NCBI GenBank assembly: GCA_029780415.1 | Contig: JAKOYN010000107.1 | Coordinates: 1 to 34,461, forward strand | Length of the DNA stretch: 34,461 bases | Source of the DNA: RXIX01 sp003989075 | GTDB lineage: Bacteria; Pseudomonadota; Gammaproteobacteria; Competibacterales; Competibacteraceae | Reading direction: 5' to 3' | Shown here: positions 1-11,058 of the stretch, piece by piece | Numbering within the stretch: position 1 is the stretch's first letter | How the letters are laid out: every line of letters starts with the position of its first letter | Program-made: the position numbers and the translations under genes | The notes under the pieces: generated by a model | Told to the model about the DNA's origin: nothing | What the model saw: the letters and a program-made list of their open reading frames with translations, nothing else | The model's database searches: none

Positions 1-1
1 G

Positions 2-598
2 CGCCTGGGCGAAAAGGCCTGGCGGCTGTGTCAGATGCTGGCTGCGGTGCCGCCGGCGACCTGGTGTCAGCACTGGCAACAGTCACCTGCAGCCATCCTG
101 GTCGCCGCGCAGGCCAGTGAATGGTGCGATGCGCTGCGCGAGGGCTGGTTACGGGCGACGCTGTGCCAGGGCGATGCCGACTGGGCTGAGGCGCTGCTGT
201 CACTGTATCCCGACCATGCCAGCCACACGGCGGCGCTGGCGGCGCTGTTGCCCGCGGCGCGCTTTGAGTCGTTGCTCATGGGCCTGCTCGCTGCGGATCC
301 GGAGCGCGCCCTGCTGATCCTGGGTCAGGCGCAGCGGCCCTGGAGTGTCGATCTGGGCCGGGCGGTGCTGAGCCATCTGCGCCAGCGCGCCGCCGAGGAT
401 AAAACGCTGGAAAGCTGGGCGAGCAGCGCCCTGCATGGATTCGCCCGCTGGCTGCCGCCGCAGTTGCACGATGAAGTCGCGGCGGGCTGGCCGGTCGAGG
501 CCCGGCACTGGCCGCGCTGGGAAACGGCCCTGAATGCCTGCCTGGAACGGCTGCGCCTGCGGCGGGTGATGGCCGAGGCCCTGCGCGCTGATGCGTGA
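2..598 (+). CDS. C-terminal part of an unidentified protein (possibly DUF5691-like)
   Basis: The reading frame is open from the left edge, so the gene starts outside the window; an internal ATG at 35 is not needed as a start. The visible 198 residues are rich in Ala, Leu, Trp and Arg and look like an all-helical repeat protein, with no signal peptide, membrane span or catalytic motif. The spacing of Trp and Leu (for example a PWSVDLGRAVL segment) reminds me of DUF5691 proteins, which usually sit beside MoxR-AAA, VWA and SWIM-finger genes, but that is a weak memory-based match. It ends 9 bases before the convergent oxyR stop, with no terminator between them. The codon usage matches the GC-rich backbone, so it is a real gene; the function is unknown. 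Confidence 0.6.
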   Translation, partial: RLGEKAWRLCQMLAAVPPATWCQHWQQSPAAILVAAQASEWCDALREGWLRATLCQGDADWAEALLSLYPDHASHTAALAALLPAARFESLLMGLLAADPERALLILGQAQRPWSVDLGRAVLSHLRQRAAEDKTLESWASSALHGFARWLPPQLHDEVAAGWPVEARHWPRWETALNACLERLRLRRVMAEALRADA

Positions 599-607
599 AG
601 CGCCGCA

Positions 608-1570
608 TCAGGCCGAAGCGCCCGGCGCTGCAGCATCCGCTTTGTCCAGCAGGCGCACCGCCGCACCGAGCGGACAGGCGCGGATGGCCGCCGCCAGCAC
701 GTCAATCACCCGTGGGCGCGGAAAACTGCGCCGCCAGGCCAGTGCCACCACCCGCGTCGGTGCCGGTGGTGTGAATGGCCGCACGCTCAACAGCTCACCG
801 GCATCGGCATAACCGCTCACCGAGGTATAGGGCAGCACGGTCACGCCCATGCCGGTGGCCACCATCAGGCGGATGGTTTCCAGGGAACTGCCTTCCAGGG
901 TCTTTTGCATGGTGTCCGACGCGCTGCTCAGCTGATGGCACTCCGGGCAAAACTGCAGCACCTGGTCGCGGAAGCAATGTCCCGGCCCGAGCAGCAGCAG
1001 ATCCTGCCGCGCCAGGGTTGCCGCATCGATCAGCGCCGCCTGTTCCAGGGCATGGCCGCTGGGCATGAGCACCACGAAGGGCTCCTCATACACCGACTGG
1101 GTGAGCACGCCCGGTTCGGCGAACGGCAGCGACAGAATCAGCACATCCAGTTGGCCGTTCTTCAGCCGCTCACGCAGCACTGCCGTATAGTTTTCCTCGA
1201 TTTGCAGCGGCATCGCCGGCGCGCGCCGGTACAGGCGCGGGATCAGGTGCGGCAGCAGGTAGGGGCCGATGGTGTAGATGACCCCCAGGCGCAACATGCC
1301 GGCCAGCTCGTCCTGACCCTGGGTGGCCAGTTGCCGCAGCAGGTCCGCTTCCTCCAGCACCCGCTGGGCCTGGGCGATGATGCGCCGACCGACCGGGGTA
1401 ATGGTCACCTCGCCGGGCGCGCGCTCGAACAGGGGCACGCCGAGTTCTTCCTCCAGCTTGCGCACCGCTACGCTCAGGGTGGGCTGGCTGACGTGGCAGG
1501 CCTCGGCGGCATGGCCAAAATGCCGTTCACGGGCAACGGCGACGATGTAGCGCAGTTCATTTAGAGTCAT
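608..1570 (-). CDS. oxyR: Hydrogen peroxide-sensing LysR regulator OxyR
   Basis: This is a 320-residue LysR-type regulator with an N-terminal winged helix-turn-helix (about residues 1-60, beginning MTLNELRYIVAVARERHFG) and a C-terminal inducer-binding domain. It is called OxyR because the GHCFRDQVLQFC segment carries Cys199 and Cys208, the same positions as the disulfide pair that senses peroxide in E. coli OxyR; a third cysteine lies at 211. In the family, oxidation switches the tetramer so that it activates catalase, peroxiredoxin and related genes. The length is close to the usual 305, with a short Ala-rich C-terminal extension. The gene is divergent from icd, with 192 bases between the start codons. 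No catalase or alkyl hydroperoxide reductase gene is adjacent, so its targets must lie elsewhere. Confidence 0.93.
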   Translation of the reverse strand: MTLNELRYIVAVARERHFGHAAEACHVSQPTLSVAVRKLEEELGVPLFERAPGEVTITPVGRRIIAQAQRVLEEADLLRQLATQGQDELAGMLRLGVIYTIGPYLLPHLIPRLYRRAPAMPLQIEENYTAVLRERLKNGQLDVLILSLPFAEPGVLTQSVYEEPFVVLMPSGHALEQAALIDAATLARQDLLLLGPGHCFRDQVLQFCPECHQLSSASDTMQKTLEGSSLETIRLMVATGMGVTVLPYTSVSGYADAGELLSVRPFTPPAPTRVVALAWRRSFPRPRVIDVLAAAIRACPLGAAVRLLDKADAAAPGASA

Positions 1571-1762
1571 GACGATTAGCAGCCGGTTGAGGGCGACGGT
1601 ATTGCGCGCCGCCGCCCGTTTTCATGGACAGAAAAACGGTTTGCGTGTAGTTTTATTGCGCTTTTTTCAAGCGCTGGCGGCCGGGCGCGGAAGCTCTCCG
1701 CGAGCCGTGGCGCGCTGCGGAATTCAGCACTCCAGTGGAAACCACAACGAGAAGGAGGGTTC
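1571..1762. promoter_or_regulatory. Divergent oxyR-icd intergenic region
   Basis: These 192 bases must hold the promoters of oxyR (leftward) and icd (rightward). I see an AT-richer patch around 1635-1672 and a small inverted repeat, GCGCTT-TTTTC-AAGCGC, near 1658-1675, but no convincing -35/-10 pair. The icd ribosome binding site AAGGAGGG lies at 1752-1759, 3-4 bases from the ATG at 1763. LysR regulators commonly bind next to their own start, so an OxyR operator here is plausible but was not identified. Confidence 0.45.
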
Positions 1763-3526
<1,764 letters not shown>

Positions 3527-3557
3527 TCCCCGCCGCCGGCTGATTGCCGGAACCGCT

Positions 3558-3607
3558 AGCGGTGTTTGCGCCACGACCGGACCGGTCGGGCGCGAACACC
3601 GCTTTTT
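3558..3607 (+). terminator. Strong rho-independent terminator after icd
   Basis: AGCGGTGTT at 3558-3566 pairs with AACACCGCT at 3595-3603. The stem continues inward through GCGCC/GGCGC and CGACC/GGTCG to a small loop, and a run of five T follows the stem. It begins 31 bases after the icd stop and isolates icd from the chagasin-like gene. Confidence 0.88.
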
Positions 3608-3704
3608 GCATCCCGGGATTTTTGCAAGCCAAGCGATGGCAGATCATCTGCAGGCCCCCCAGGCAGCGCGTGTTCTGCTCTCAACCCCTAAGCCGTGAGT
3701 TGCC

Positions 3705-4145
3705 ATGTCGATCTCAATTGCACGTCATCTACCGCAGGTGTTGCTCAGCCTGCTGCTGGTTGCCTGCACCGGCTCGAAGGAGCCCGCGACGCTGCCGCCG
3801 GCAGGTAATCGCGACAGCGGCCTGCTGGTGCTGACCCGCGCTGATCAGAATCGCAGTGCCGATCTGCGTGTCGGTGAGACCTTCGAGCTGCGTCTGGCGG
3901 AAAATCCGACCACCGGCTTTGGCTGGGCGATTGATAGCAGCGATAACCAGCGCCTGGTGCTGGAGGGCACGACCTACAGCGCGCCGGAACAGAGCGGCTT
4001 TGTCGGCGCGCGCGGCCAGCGCAGCTTTATCTTCCGGGCCCGCCAACCCGGCGATGTGGTGCTGGCCCTGAAATACTGGCGCTTCTGGGAAGGCGATGCT
4101 TCGGTCAGCGAACGCTTCAGCGTCAACCTACACATTCTGCCCTGA
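3705..4145 (+). CDS. Chagasin-like (I42 family) cysteine protease inhibitor lipoprotein
   Basis: The 146-residue protein starts with a lipoprotein signal whose lipobox LVAC places the lipidated cysteine at residue 21. The mature part carries the three loops of the chagasin/I42 inhibitor fold: NPTTGFGW at 67-74, a Gly-rich GARGQRSF at 101-108, and KYWRFWEGD at about 123-131 in place of the usual RPW loop. Family members block papain-like cysteine proteases by inserting these loops in the active-site cleft; the bacterial ones are thought to guard the periplasm or face host and predator proteases. The stop lies 4 bases before the most likely start of the GGDEF-EAL gene, so the two are probably translated together. 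The ribosome binding site is weak. Confidence 0.85.
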   Translation: MSISIARHLPQVLLSLLLVACTGSKEPATLPPAGNRDSGLLVLTRADQNRSADLRVGETFELRLAENPTTGFGWAIDSSDNQRLVLEGTTYSAPEQSGFVGARGQRSFIFRARQPGDVVLALKYWRFWEGDASVSERFSVNLHILP

Positions 4146-4149
4146 CGGT

Positions 4150-7100
4150 ATGCGCGGACGGCGCACCGGCTGGGGCGCTGTTCTGGCAGCGACTCTGGCG
4201 TTGGCAATGAGCGCTGCCCTGGCCGCGCCGCAGATTCTGCAACTGCCCGATGCGGACTGGCTGGCACCGTTGGCAGCGAGTCTGGCCGGGCGGGTTGCGC
4301 CGGATGCCGGGGAACAGGCCTGGCTGGCGCAGGGCCATGCCGTGCGCATCCGTGTTGCCGATGTGCCGCCCTACCATTTTATCGAGCGCAATCAGGCCCA
4401 GGGCATCGCTGTTGATTACGCGCGGCTGCTGTGCCGGACGCATCATCTGTCCTGCCGGTTCGTGACCGGTATTCCCTGGGTGGATGCCTTGGAAACGCTC
4501 GGGCAGGCGAATGGCGCTGACCTGTTGCTGACGATCTATCCGAGCGCCGAACGGCGCGCGCAGGTGGCCTTTACCCAGGTCTACCTGCGGGCGCCCTGGG
4601 TGATTTTCACCCGTGAGAATGGCCCGCTCGTCACCCAGATCGCCGATCTCGATGCTCGCCGGGTGGCGGTGGAAAAGGGATTCGCAATCAGCGATCCGCT
4701 GCACCGCGACTGGCCGGGCGTGCACCTTGAGGAAAGCAATACGACCGAGCAGGCCCTGGAGCGTCTGGCCACGGCTCAGGTCGATGCCTACATCGGCAAT
4801 CTGGTCACCGGTATCTATCTGATCAGCAACCGCGGCTTTGATAATCTGCGCATCGCCGCGCCGACGCCGCTGGGCTATCACGAGCAGGCCATGGGCGTGC
4901 GCCCGGATTGGCAACCGCTGGCCAGCCTGATCGACAGAACACTGAATGTGATGAGCGAAGCCGAACACGGCGCCATCCGCCAGCGCTGGCTGGCACGACC
5001 TGATGAGCGGCTGGTCAACTGGCGCACGTTCTGGTGGATCATCACCGGCATCAGCGCGCTCGCCATCGGCCTGCTGGGTTCGGCGCTGCTGTGGAATCGT
5101 CGCCTGCGCCGCGAAATCCGCGAGCGCCAGCGTGCCGAGGCCGCATTGCGCGAGAGCGAGACCCGCTATCGGGCCTTGTTCGAAGCCGCCGATGATCTGA
5201 TCTTCGTCCATCCCCTGGTCAGCCCGCAGACACCGGCGCGCTTTATCGAAGTCAACGAGAAGATCTGTGCCTGCCTGGGCTATTCACGCAGCGAACTGCT
5301 GCAACGCTCGCCACTGGATCTGCTGGCGCCAGAGGATCTGGTCGAAGTGCCGGGCGAGGCGGAAACCCTGCTGCGCGAGCGGCGTCTGGTCTTTGAAAAG
5401 CGACTGCTGACCCGCAGCGGTGAACGGATTCCGCTGGAATTCCACGCCTGCCTGTTCGAACTGGGTGGCCAGACCCTGGTGCTGTCCATCGCCCGCGATA
5501 TCCGTGAGCGCCAGCGCGCCGAGGCTGCATTGCGCGACAGCCACGCCCGCTTTCAATCGCTGTTCGATCACATGAACGAAGGCGTGGCCCTGCACGAACT
5601 GTGCTTCAACGCCGCCGGCGAAGCGGTCAATTACATTCTGCGCGGGGTCAATCCGGCCTATGAAACGATCCTGGGCCTGCCGGCAGAGGCGGTACTGAAC
5701 CAGACCGGCGATGTCGCCTACGCCACCGCCGAGCCACCCTACCTGTCGCTCTATGCCCGGGTGGCGCTGACCGGCGAGGCCGAACGCTTTGAAACCTACT
5801 TCCCGCCGCTGGAAAAGTGGTTCGCGATTTCGGTGGCACCCTGGGGTGCGCGGGGCTTCGCCACCCTGTTCACCGACATCACCGCGCGGCAGCAACAGCA
5901 ACGGCAACTGGAGCAACTGGCGCATTACGACGCTCTCACCGGCCTGCCCAATCGGGTACTGCTCGCCGACCGTCTGGATATGGCGCTGGCGCAGACCGAG
6001 CGCGACCAGCAGTTGCTGGCGGTCTGCTATCTCGATCTTGATGGGTTCAAGGCAGTCAATGATCGCCTCGGCCACGAAGTCGGTGATCAGGTACTGGTCG
6101 AGGTTGCGCGGCGGCTACAGGAGACCCTGCGCGGCGCTGATACCGTGGCCCGTCTTGGCGGTGACGAGTTCGTGCTGCTGATAACCGGGCTGGACACGGT
6201 CGAAGATTGTGCACCGGCGCTGGAACGGCTGCTGCGTGTGCTCGCCCAGCCCTATGCCTTGGGTCATGAGCGGATCAATCTGTCCGCCAGCATTGGCGTG
6301 GCCCTGTATCCACTCGATCAGGGTGATCCGGACAGTCTGCTGCGCCATGCCGATCAGGCCATGTACGCCGCCAAGCAGAGCGGCCGTAATATCTACCACC
6401 TGTTCGACGCCGATCAGGACCAGCGTACCCGCAGCCATCGCGAGGCGCTGGTCGAGATTCGCGAGGCACTGGAACGCGGCGAGTTCCGCCTGTACTACCA
6501 GCCCAAGGTCGATATGCGCCACGGTACGGTGATAGGCGCCGAGGCGCTGATCCGCTGGCAGCATCCGCAGCGGGGCCTGCTGCCGCCGAGTGTATTCCTG
6601 CCGCTGATTGACGATCACGACCTGTGCTGCGCGCTTGGCAACTGGGTACTGGCCGAGGCGCTGCGGCAGATGGTCGAATGGCAGCAACAGGGGCTGGTGT
6701 TGCCGGTGAGCGTCAATATCGCCGCCTGGCACCTGCAGCAGGCGGGTTTTGTCGAGCGCCTGCGCGAACTGCTGGCGGCGGTGCCGCAACTGGCGCGTGG
6801 TGCGCTGAGCCTGGAGGTTCTGGAAACCGCTACCCTGGCGGACATCGAACTGGCCGGACGGGTGCTGCGCGAATGCCGCCAGTTGGGCGTGCCGGTGGCG
6901 CTGGACGACTTCGGCACCGGCTATTCATCGCTGACCTACTTCAAGCGCTTGCCGGTCGATATTCTCAAGATCGACCAGAGCTTCGTGCGCGACATGCTCG
7001 ACGATCCCGAAGATCTGGCCATCATTGCTGGCGTGATCGGCCTGACCGAGGCTTTTCAGCGCCAGGTGATCGCCGAGGGTGTGGAAAAAGCCGAGCAGGG

Positions 7101-7263
7101 CCTGCTGCTGATGCACCTGGGCTGCGATCTGGCCCAGGGTTATGGCATTGCCCGGCCGATGCCGGCGGTGGCGATTCCCGACTGGACGCGGCACTTCTGT
7201 CCCGAGCCGCTCTGGGCGACCGCCGGGCCGCCACGCGTCTGGCGTAGACAGCTCAGTGATTGA
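4150..7263 (+). CDS. Periplasmic-sensor PAS-GGDEF-EAL cyclic-di-GMP protein
   Basis: The 1037-residue inner-membrane signalling protein is predicted to make and/or degrade cyclic di-GMP. In order: signal peptide (1-26); a periplasmic solute-binding (SBP_bac_3) domain, about 60-285; one transmembrane helix, about 295-315; two PAS domains, about 330-455 and 460-580; GGDEF, about 585-755; EAL, about 760-1010. The GGDEF motif (670-674) is intact, with an RGAD inhibitory I-site at 661-664. The EAL motif (798-800), Asn856, DDFGTG (919-924), Lys940 and EGVE (976-979) are present, so both enzymatic activities look possible. I chose the ATG at 4150 because a clean signal peptide follows it; an in-frame ATG at 4096 would overlap the chagasin-like gene by 50 bases. 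The ligand is unknown; the sensor fold suggests an amino acid or similar small solute. Confidence 0.92.
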   Translation: MRGRRTGWGAVLAATLALAMSAALAAPQILQLPDADWLAPLAASLAGRVAPDAGEQAWLAQGHAVRIRVADVPPYHFIERNQAQGIAVDYARLLCRTHHLSCRFVTGIPWVDALETLGQANGADLLLTIYPSAERRAQVAFTQVYLRAPWVIFTRENGPLVTQIADLDARRVAVEKGFAISDPLHRDWPGVHLEESNTTEQALERLATAQVDAYIGNLVTGIYLISNRGFDNLRIAAPTPLGYHEQAMGVRPDWQPLASLIDRTLNVMSEAEHGAIRQRWLARPDERLVNWRTFWWIITGISALAIGLLGSALLWNRRLRREIRERQRAEAALRESETRYRALFEAADDLIFVHPLVSPQTPARFIEVNEKICACLGYSRSELLQRSPLDLLAPEDLVEVPGEAETLLRERRLVFEKRLLTRSGERIPLEFHACLFELGGQTLVLSIARDIRERQRAEAALRDSHARFQSLFDHMNEGVALHELCFNAAGEAVNYILRGVNPAYETILGLPAEAVLNQTGDVAYATAEPPYLSLYARVALTGEAERFETYFPPLEKWFAISVAPWGARGFATLFTDITARQQQQRQLEQLAHYDALTGLPNRVLLADRLDMALAQTERDQQLLAVCYLDLDGFKAVNDRLGHEVGDQVLVEVARRLQETLRGADTVARLGGDEFVLLITGLDTVEDCAPALERLLRVLAQPYALGHERINLSASIGVALYPLDQGDPDSLLRHADQAMYAAKQSGRNIYHLFDADQDQRTRSHREALVEIREALERGEFRLYYQPKVDMRHGTVIGAEALIRWQHPQRGLLPPSVFLPLIDDHDLCCALGNWVLAEALRQMVEWQQQGLVLPVSVNIAAWHLQQAGFVERLRELLAAVPQLARGALSLEVLETATLADIELAGRVLRECRQLGVPVALDDFGTGYSSLTYFKRLPVDILKIDQSFVRDMLDDPEDLAIIAGVIGLTEAFQRQVIAEGVEKAEQGLLLMHLGCDLAQGYGIARPMPAVAIPDWTRHFCPEPLWATAGPPRVWRRQLSD

Positions 7264-7290
7264 GCAACGACCGCCTGTCGCCAAATGTGC

Positions 7291-7318
7291 GTCACATTCA
7301 CCCGCTAACGCTTATACT
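7291..7318 (+). promoter_or_regulatory. Candidate sigma-70 promoter of the 7421 lipoprotein gene
   Basis: A GTCACA element (7291-7296, four of six matches to the -35 consensus) is followed 16 bases later by TATACT (7313-7318, five of six matches to the -10). It lies about 100 bases upstream of the lipoprotein ATG in the only gap that could hold its promoter. Confidence 0.4.
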
Positions 7319-7420
7319 GCGCCGCGCAATTCAATGCCGGCGAGGCCAGGCGCCGCGCCGTTATTTCCAATTCGCTTGCAATATTGACCGGGATATAACC
7401 CCGACCAAGGAGAAAAACGC

Positions 7421-8056
7421 ATGAAAGATCGTATCGTAGCCGTTCTGAGCGTGGTGGCTGTGCTGGTGAGCGCGGGCTGTGCGAGCACGAATAATCCGCC
7501 GCCGGCCACGTCGCAAACCACGGCAGCCGCACCGGCCGCACCGGCCGTCGGCGTGACCGAGACCACGACCATGACTGCCAGGGTTCAGGCGATTGACCTG
7601 AAGACCCGCAAGGTGACCCTGAAGCCGAAGAACGGCAAGGCGTTCACTATTCAGGTCAGTGAGGATGCCCGCAACCTGCCGCAGGTGCGTGTCGGTGATA
7701 CGGTGGTGGCCAAGTACACCGAAGCCGTGGCTGTGGACATCAACCGCGACACCAGCACTGGCGGTATCACCTCGCGCAAGGAAAGTGTCAGCGGTACGCG
7801 CGCGCCGCTGGGCGCGATGTCGGGTGGCACGGTGCGCAACACCGTGGAAATCATCGCCAATGTGCTGGCGATCGATGCCAAGACCCGCCGCGTGACCTTC
7901 CAGGGTCCGGAAAATACCCTGACCGTGAAGGTGCCGGCAGAAGTGAAGATGAACAAGCTCGAAGTCGGTGATCAGGTGCGCCTGACCTATGTCGAGGAAC
8001 TGGCAATCTCCGTCGAGCGGACGGCGCCGGCCAAGGGTGCGGCAAAGAAGAAATAA
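7421..8056 (+). CDS. Lipoprotein with two tandem beta-rich repeats
   Basis: The 211-residue protein has a lipoprotein signal (lipobox SAGC, lipidated Cys at residue 20), a Pro/Ala/Thr-rich linker, then two copies of a roughly 60-residue unit. The first, about 51-105, contains ARVQAIDLKTRKVTLK and VRVGDTVVAKYTEAVAVDI. The second, about 143-203, contains ANVLAIDAKTRRVTFQ and LEVGDQVRLTYVEELAISVE. The pattern resembles DUF5666-like small beta-barrel repeats; no catalytic residues stand out. The C-terminus is a Lys-rich tail (KGAAKKK). An AGGAG ribosome binding site about 8 bases upstream supports the start. It is monocistronic, between the GGDEF-EAL gene and valS. Function unknown; an envelope role follows from the lipid anchor. 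Confidence 0.85.
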   Translation: MKDRIVAVLSVVAVLVSAGCASTNNPPPATSQTTAAAPAAPAVGVTETTTMTARVQAIDLKTRKVTLKPKNGKAFTIQVSEDARNLPQVRVGDTVVAKYTEAVAVDINRDTSTGGITSRKESVSGTRAPLGAMSGGTVRNTVEIIANVLAIDAKTRRVTFQGPENTLTVKVPAEVKMNKLEVGDQVRLTYVEELAISVERTAPAKGAAKKK

Positions 8057-8085
8057 GCGCCGCGCCACGCAGGCTGTGCCCACGG

Positions 8086-8110
8086 GACCCGCTGCGGCGG
8101 GTCTTGTGCG
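8086..8110 (+). terminator. Possible weak terminator after the lipoprotein gene
   Basis: GACCCGC (8087-8093 region) and GCGGGTC (8097-8103) form a seven-base-pair stem with a four-base loop, followed by the T-rich but interrupted stretch TTGTGCGTTGT. The lack of a clean U-tract keeps confidence low. Confidence 0.4.
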
Positions 8111-8247
8111 TTGTGGCGCTGCATGACCCGGCAGCGGGTGAACGCGGCGCGGCCATGGCTGGGTTATACTCTTGAGCCTGTTGAAGATGCCGGCGCTACG
8201 CCTTGCGCGCCGCCGCGCCCGCCGAATCCCATCAGCCAAAGACCGCC

Positions 8248-11013
8248 ATGGACAAGACCTACGAACCGCACGCCATAGAACCCCGCTGGTACGCTTTCTG
8301 GGAGGAGCAGGGCTGTTTTGCCCCCAGCGGTCAGGGCGCGCCCTATTGCATCATGATCCCGCCGCCGAATGTCACCGGCACCCTGCACATGGGCCATGCC
8401 TTCCAGGACACCATCATGGATGCGCTGACCCGCTACTACCGGATGAAGGGCCACAATACCCTGTGGCAGCCGGGCACCGATCATGCCGGCATCGCCACGC
8501 AGATGGTGGTTGAGCGGCAACTGGCCGGCGTGGGCAAGAGCCGCCACGATCTCGGTCGCGAGGCGTTCATCGAACGGGTCTGGGCCTGGAAGGCGGAATC
8601 CGGCGGCACCATCACCCGGCAGTTGCGGCGCATGGGCGCTTCGGTGGACTGGGCGCGCGAGCGCTTCACCATGGACGAGGGCCTGTCGGCGGCGGTGCGC
8701 GAGGTGTTCGTGCGCCTGTACGAGGAAGGGCTGATCTATCGCGGCCAGCGGCTGGTGAACTGGGATCCGGTGCTGCATACCGCCGTGTCCGATCTGGAAG
8801 TGGTCAGCGCCGAGGAAAACGGCTTTCTCTGGCACATTCGCTATCCGCTCGCCGAGGGCGGCGGTGATCTGATTGTTGCCACTACCCGCCCGGAAACCCT
8901 GCTCGGCGACAGCGCGGTTGCGGTGCATCCCGACGATGAGCGCTACCGGCACCTGATCGGATTGCAGGTGGCCCTGCCGCTGACCGGGCGCACCATTCCG
9001 ATCATTGCCGACGACTACGTCGATCCCAGCTTCGGCACCGGCTGCGTCAAGATCACCCCGGCGCACGACTTCAACGACTACGCGGTCGGCCAGCGCCACC
9101 AGTTGCCGCTGATCAACATCTTCACCGCCGATGCCAGAATCAATGAAAACGGCCCCGATGCCTATCGCGGCCTGGATCGCTTCGAGGCCCGCAAGCGCGT
9201 GGTCGCCGATCTGGAGGAACTCGGCCTGCTGGAGGAGATCAAGCCGCACAAGCTGATGGTGCCGCGCGGCGATCGCAGCCATGCGGTGATCGAGCCGTTC
9301 CTGACCGATCAGTGGTATGTGAAAACCGCGCCGCTGGCTGGCCCGGCCATTGCCGCCGTCAAGACCGGCAAGATTAAATTCATCCCGGAGAACTGGGAAA
9401 AGACCTATTTCGACTGGCTCAACCGCATCGAGGACTGGTGCATCAGCCGGCAGATCTGGTGGGGTCACCGCATTCCAGCCTGGTATGACGACAAGGGCCG
9501 GGTCTACGTCGGGCGCAGCGAGGCCGAGGTGCGCAGCCAGCATCGATTGGGTGCTGACGTGGCGCTGACCCAGGACCCGGATGTGCTCGATACCTGGTTT
9601 TCCTCAGCGCTATGGCCGTTCTCGACCCTGGGCTGGCCGGACAATACCGAGGCGCTCAAGACCTTCTACCCGACCAGCGTACTGGTCACCGGCTTCGACA
9701 TCATCTTCTTCTGGGTGGCGCGGATGATCATGATGGGCCTGAAGTTCATGGGCGAGGTGCCGTTCCGCGAGGTCTACATTCATGGCCTGGTGCGTGACCA
9801 TGAAGGACAGAAGATGTCCAAGTCCAAGGGCAACGTGCTCGACCCGCTGGATCTGATCGACGGCATCGGTCTGGATGAACTGGTCGCCAAGCGCACCAGC
9901 GGCCTGATGCAGCCGCAGATGGCGCCCAGGATCGAAAAGGCCACCCGCAAGCAATTTCCCGCTGGCATTCACGCCCACGGCACCGATGCGTTGCGCTTTA
10001 CCTTTGCTGCACTGGCCACCACGGGCCGGGATATCGTGTTCGATATGGGCCGGGTCGAAGGCTATCGCAACTTCTGCAACAAGCTGTGGAATGCCGCCCG
10101 CTATGTGCTGATGAACACCGAAGGCCATGATACCGGTCTGGCCGGTGGCCCCATTGAATTGAGCCAGGCCGACCGCTGGATCAGCGCGCGCCTGCAGGAC
10201 ACCATCGCCGCGGTCAATGCCGCGACCCAGGACTACCGCTTCGATCAGGTGGCGCAGGCCCTGTATGAATTTACCTGGAATGAATTCTGTGATTGGTATC
10301 TGGAACTGTCCAAGCCGGTGCTCACCGATCCGACCAGTACTGAAGCCGCGCAGCGCGGCACGCGGCAGACGCTGGTGCAGGTGCTGGAAACCCTGCTGCG
10401 CTTGCTGCACCCGCTGATGCCGTTCATCACTGAAGAAATCTGGCAGCGCGTCGCGCCGCTGGCCGGGGTCAGCGGTGCATCGATCATGCGCCAGCCCTAT
10501 CCCGAAGCGGATCACGGCCGGATCGACGCGGCGGCGGTGGCCGATATCGAGTGGCTGCGGCAGTTCCTCGGTGGCGTGCGCCGGATCCGCGCCGAAATGA
10601 ACATTGCCCCGGGCAAGCCGCTGCCGGTGCTGGTGCAGCATGGCAGCGCCGAGGACCAGCAACGGCTGGCGCGGCAGCAGCGGGCGCTGCTGACCCTGGG
10701 CCGGCTGGCGTCGATTACGGTGCTGGATGAGGCCACGCCGGCGCCGGAAGCCGCTACCGCGCTGGTGGGCGCCCTGCAGGTGCTGATCCCGATGTCCGGG
10801 CTGATCGATCAGGCGGCGGAAAGCGCGCGCTTGGAGAAGGAGATCGGCCGCCTGCGCAAGGAGGTCGAACGCGGTACCGCCAAGCTGGCCAATCGCGACT
10901 TCACCGGCCGTGCCCCGGTCGAGGTGGTCGAGAAGGAACGCGCCCGCGTTGCCGAACTCCAACAGGCGATGATACGGCTGGAAGAGCAGCTGACCCGTAT
11001 CCAGCGGCTGTAA
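8248..11013 (+). CDS. valS: Valyl-tRNA synthetase
   Basis: The 921-residue class I aminoacyl-tRNA synthetase charges tRNA-Val. The HIGH-type signature appears as HMGH at 47-50 after PPPNVTGTL, and KMSKS is at 522-526. Between them lies the CP1 editing domain (TTRPETLLGDSAV segment), which hydrolyses mischarged Thr-tRNA. The anticodon-binding helical domain follows, and the C-terminal 65 or so residues form the coiled coil typical of ValRS (EKEIGRLRKEVERGTAKLAN). The length is close to E. coli ValS (951). The ATG at 8248 was chosen because MDKTYEPHAIEPRW is the family N-terminus; an upstream in-frame TTG at 8203 would add 15 unconserved residues. A TATACT box at 8165-8170 may be the -10 of its promoter, but no good -35 accompanies it. 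Confidence 0.97.
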   Translation: MDKTYEPHAIEPRWYAFWEEQGCFAPSGQGAPYCIMIPPPNVTGTLHMGHAFQDTIMDALTRYYRMKGHNTLWQPGTDHAGIATQMVVERQLAGVGKSRHDLGREAFIERVWAWKAESGGTITRQLRRMGASVDWARERFTMDEGLSAAVREVFVRLYEEGLIYRGQRLVNWDPVLHTAVSDLEVVSAEENGFLWHIRYPLAEGGGDLIVATTRPETLLGDSAVAVHPDDERYRHLIGLQVALPLTGRTIPIIADDYVDPSFGTGCVKITPAHDFNDYAVGQRHQLPLINIFTADARINENGPDAYRGLDRFEARKRVVADLEELGLLEEIKPHKLMVPRGDRSHAVIEPFLTDQWYVKTAPLAGPAIAAVKTGKIKFIPENWEKTYFDWLNRIEDWCISRQIWWGHRIPAWYDDKGRVYVGRSEAEVRSQHRLGADVALTQDPDVLDTWFSSALWPFSTLGWPDNTEALKTFYPTSVLVTGFDIIFFWVARMIMMGLKFMGEVPFREVYIHGLVRDHEGQKMSKSKGNVLDPLDLIDGIGLDELVAKRTSGLMQPQMAPRIEKATRKQFPAGIHAHGTDALRFTFAALATTGRDIVFDMGRVEGYRNFCNKLWNAARYVLMNTEGHDTGLAGGPIELSQADRWISARLQDTIAAVNAATQDYRFDQVAQALYEFTWNEFCDWYLELSKPVLTDPTSTEAAQRGTRQTLVQVLETLLRLLHPLMPFITEEIWQRVAPLAGVSGASIMRQPYPEADHGRIDAAAVADIEWLRQFLGGVRRIRAEMNIAPGKPLPVLVQHGSAEDQQRLARQQRALLTLGRLASITVLDEATPAPEAATALVGALQVLIPMSGLIDQAAESARLEKEIGRLRKEVERGTAKLANRDFTGRAPVEVVEKERARVAELQQAMIRLEEQLTRIQRL

Positions 11014-11058
11014 GCGCCTCATATGCGCACAGAATTCCAACAAACTCAAGGATCTGCA

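Noticed and set aside
4096..4149. Upstream ATG at 4096 as the GGDEF-EAL start
   Set aside because: It would overlap the chagasin-like gene and put 18 unrelated residues ahead of a clean signal peptide that starts at 4150.
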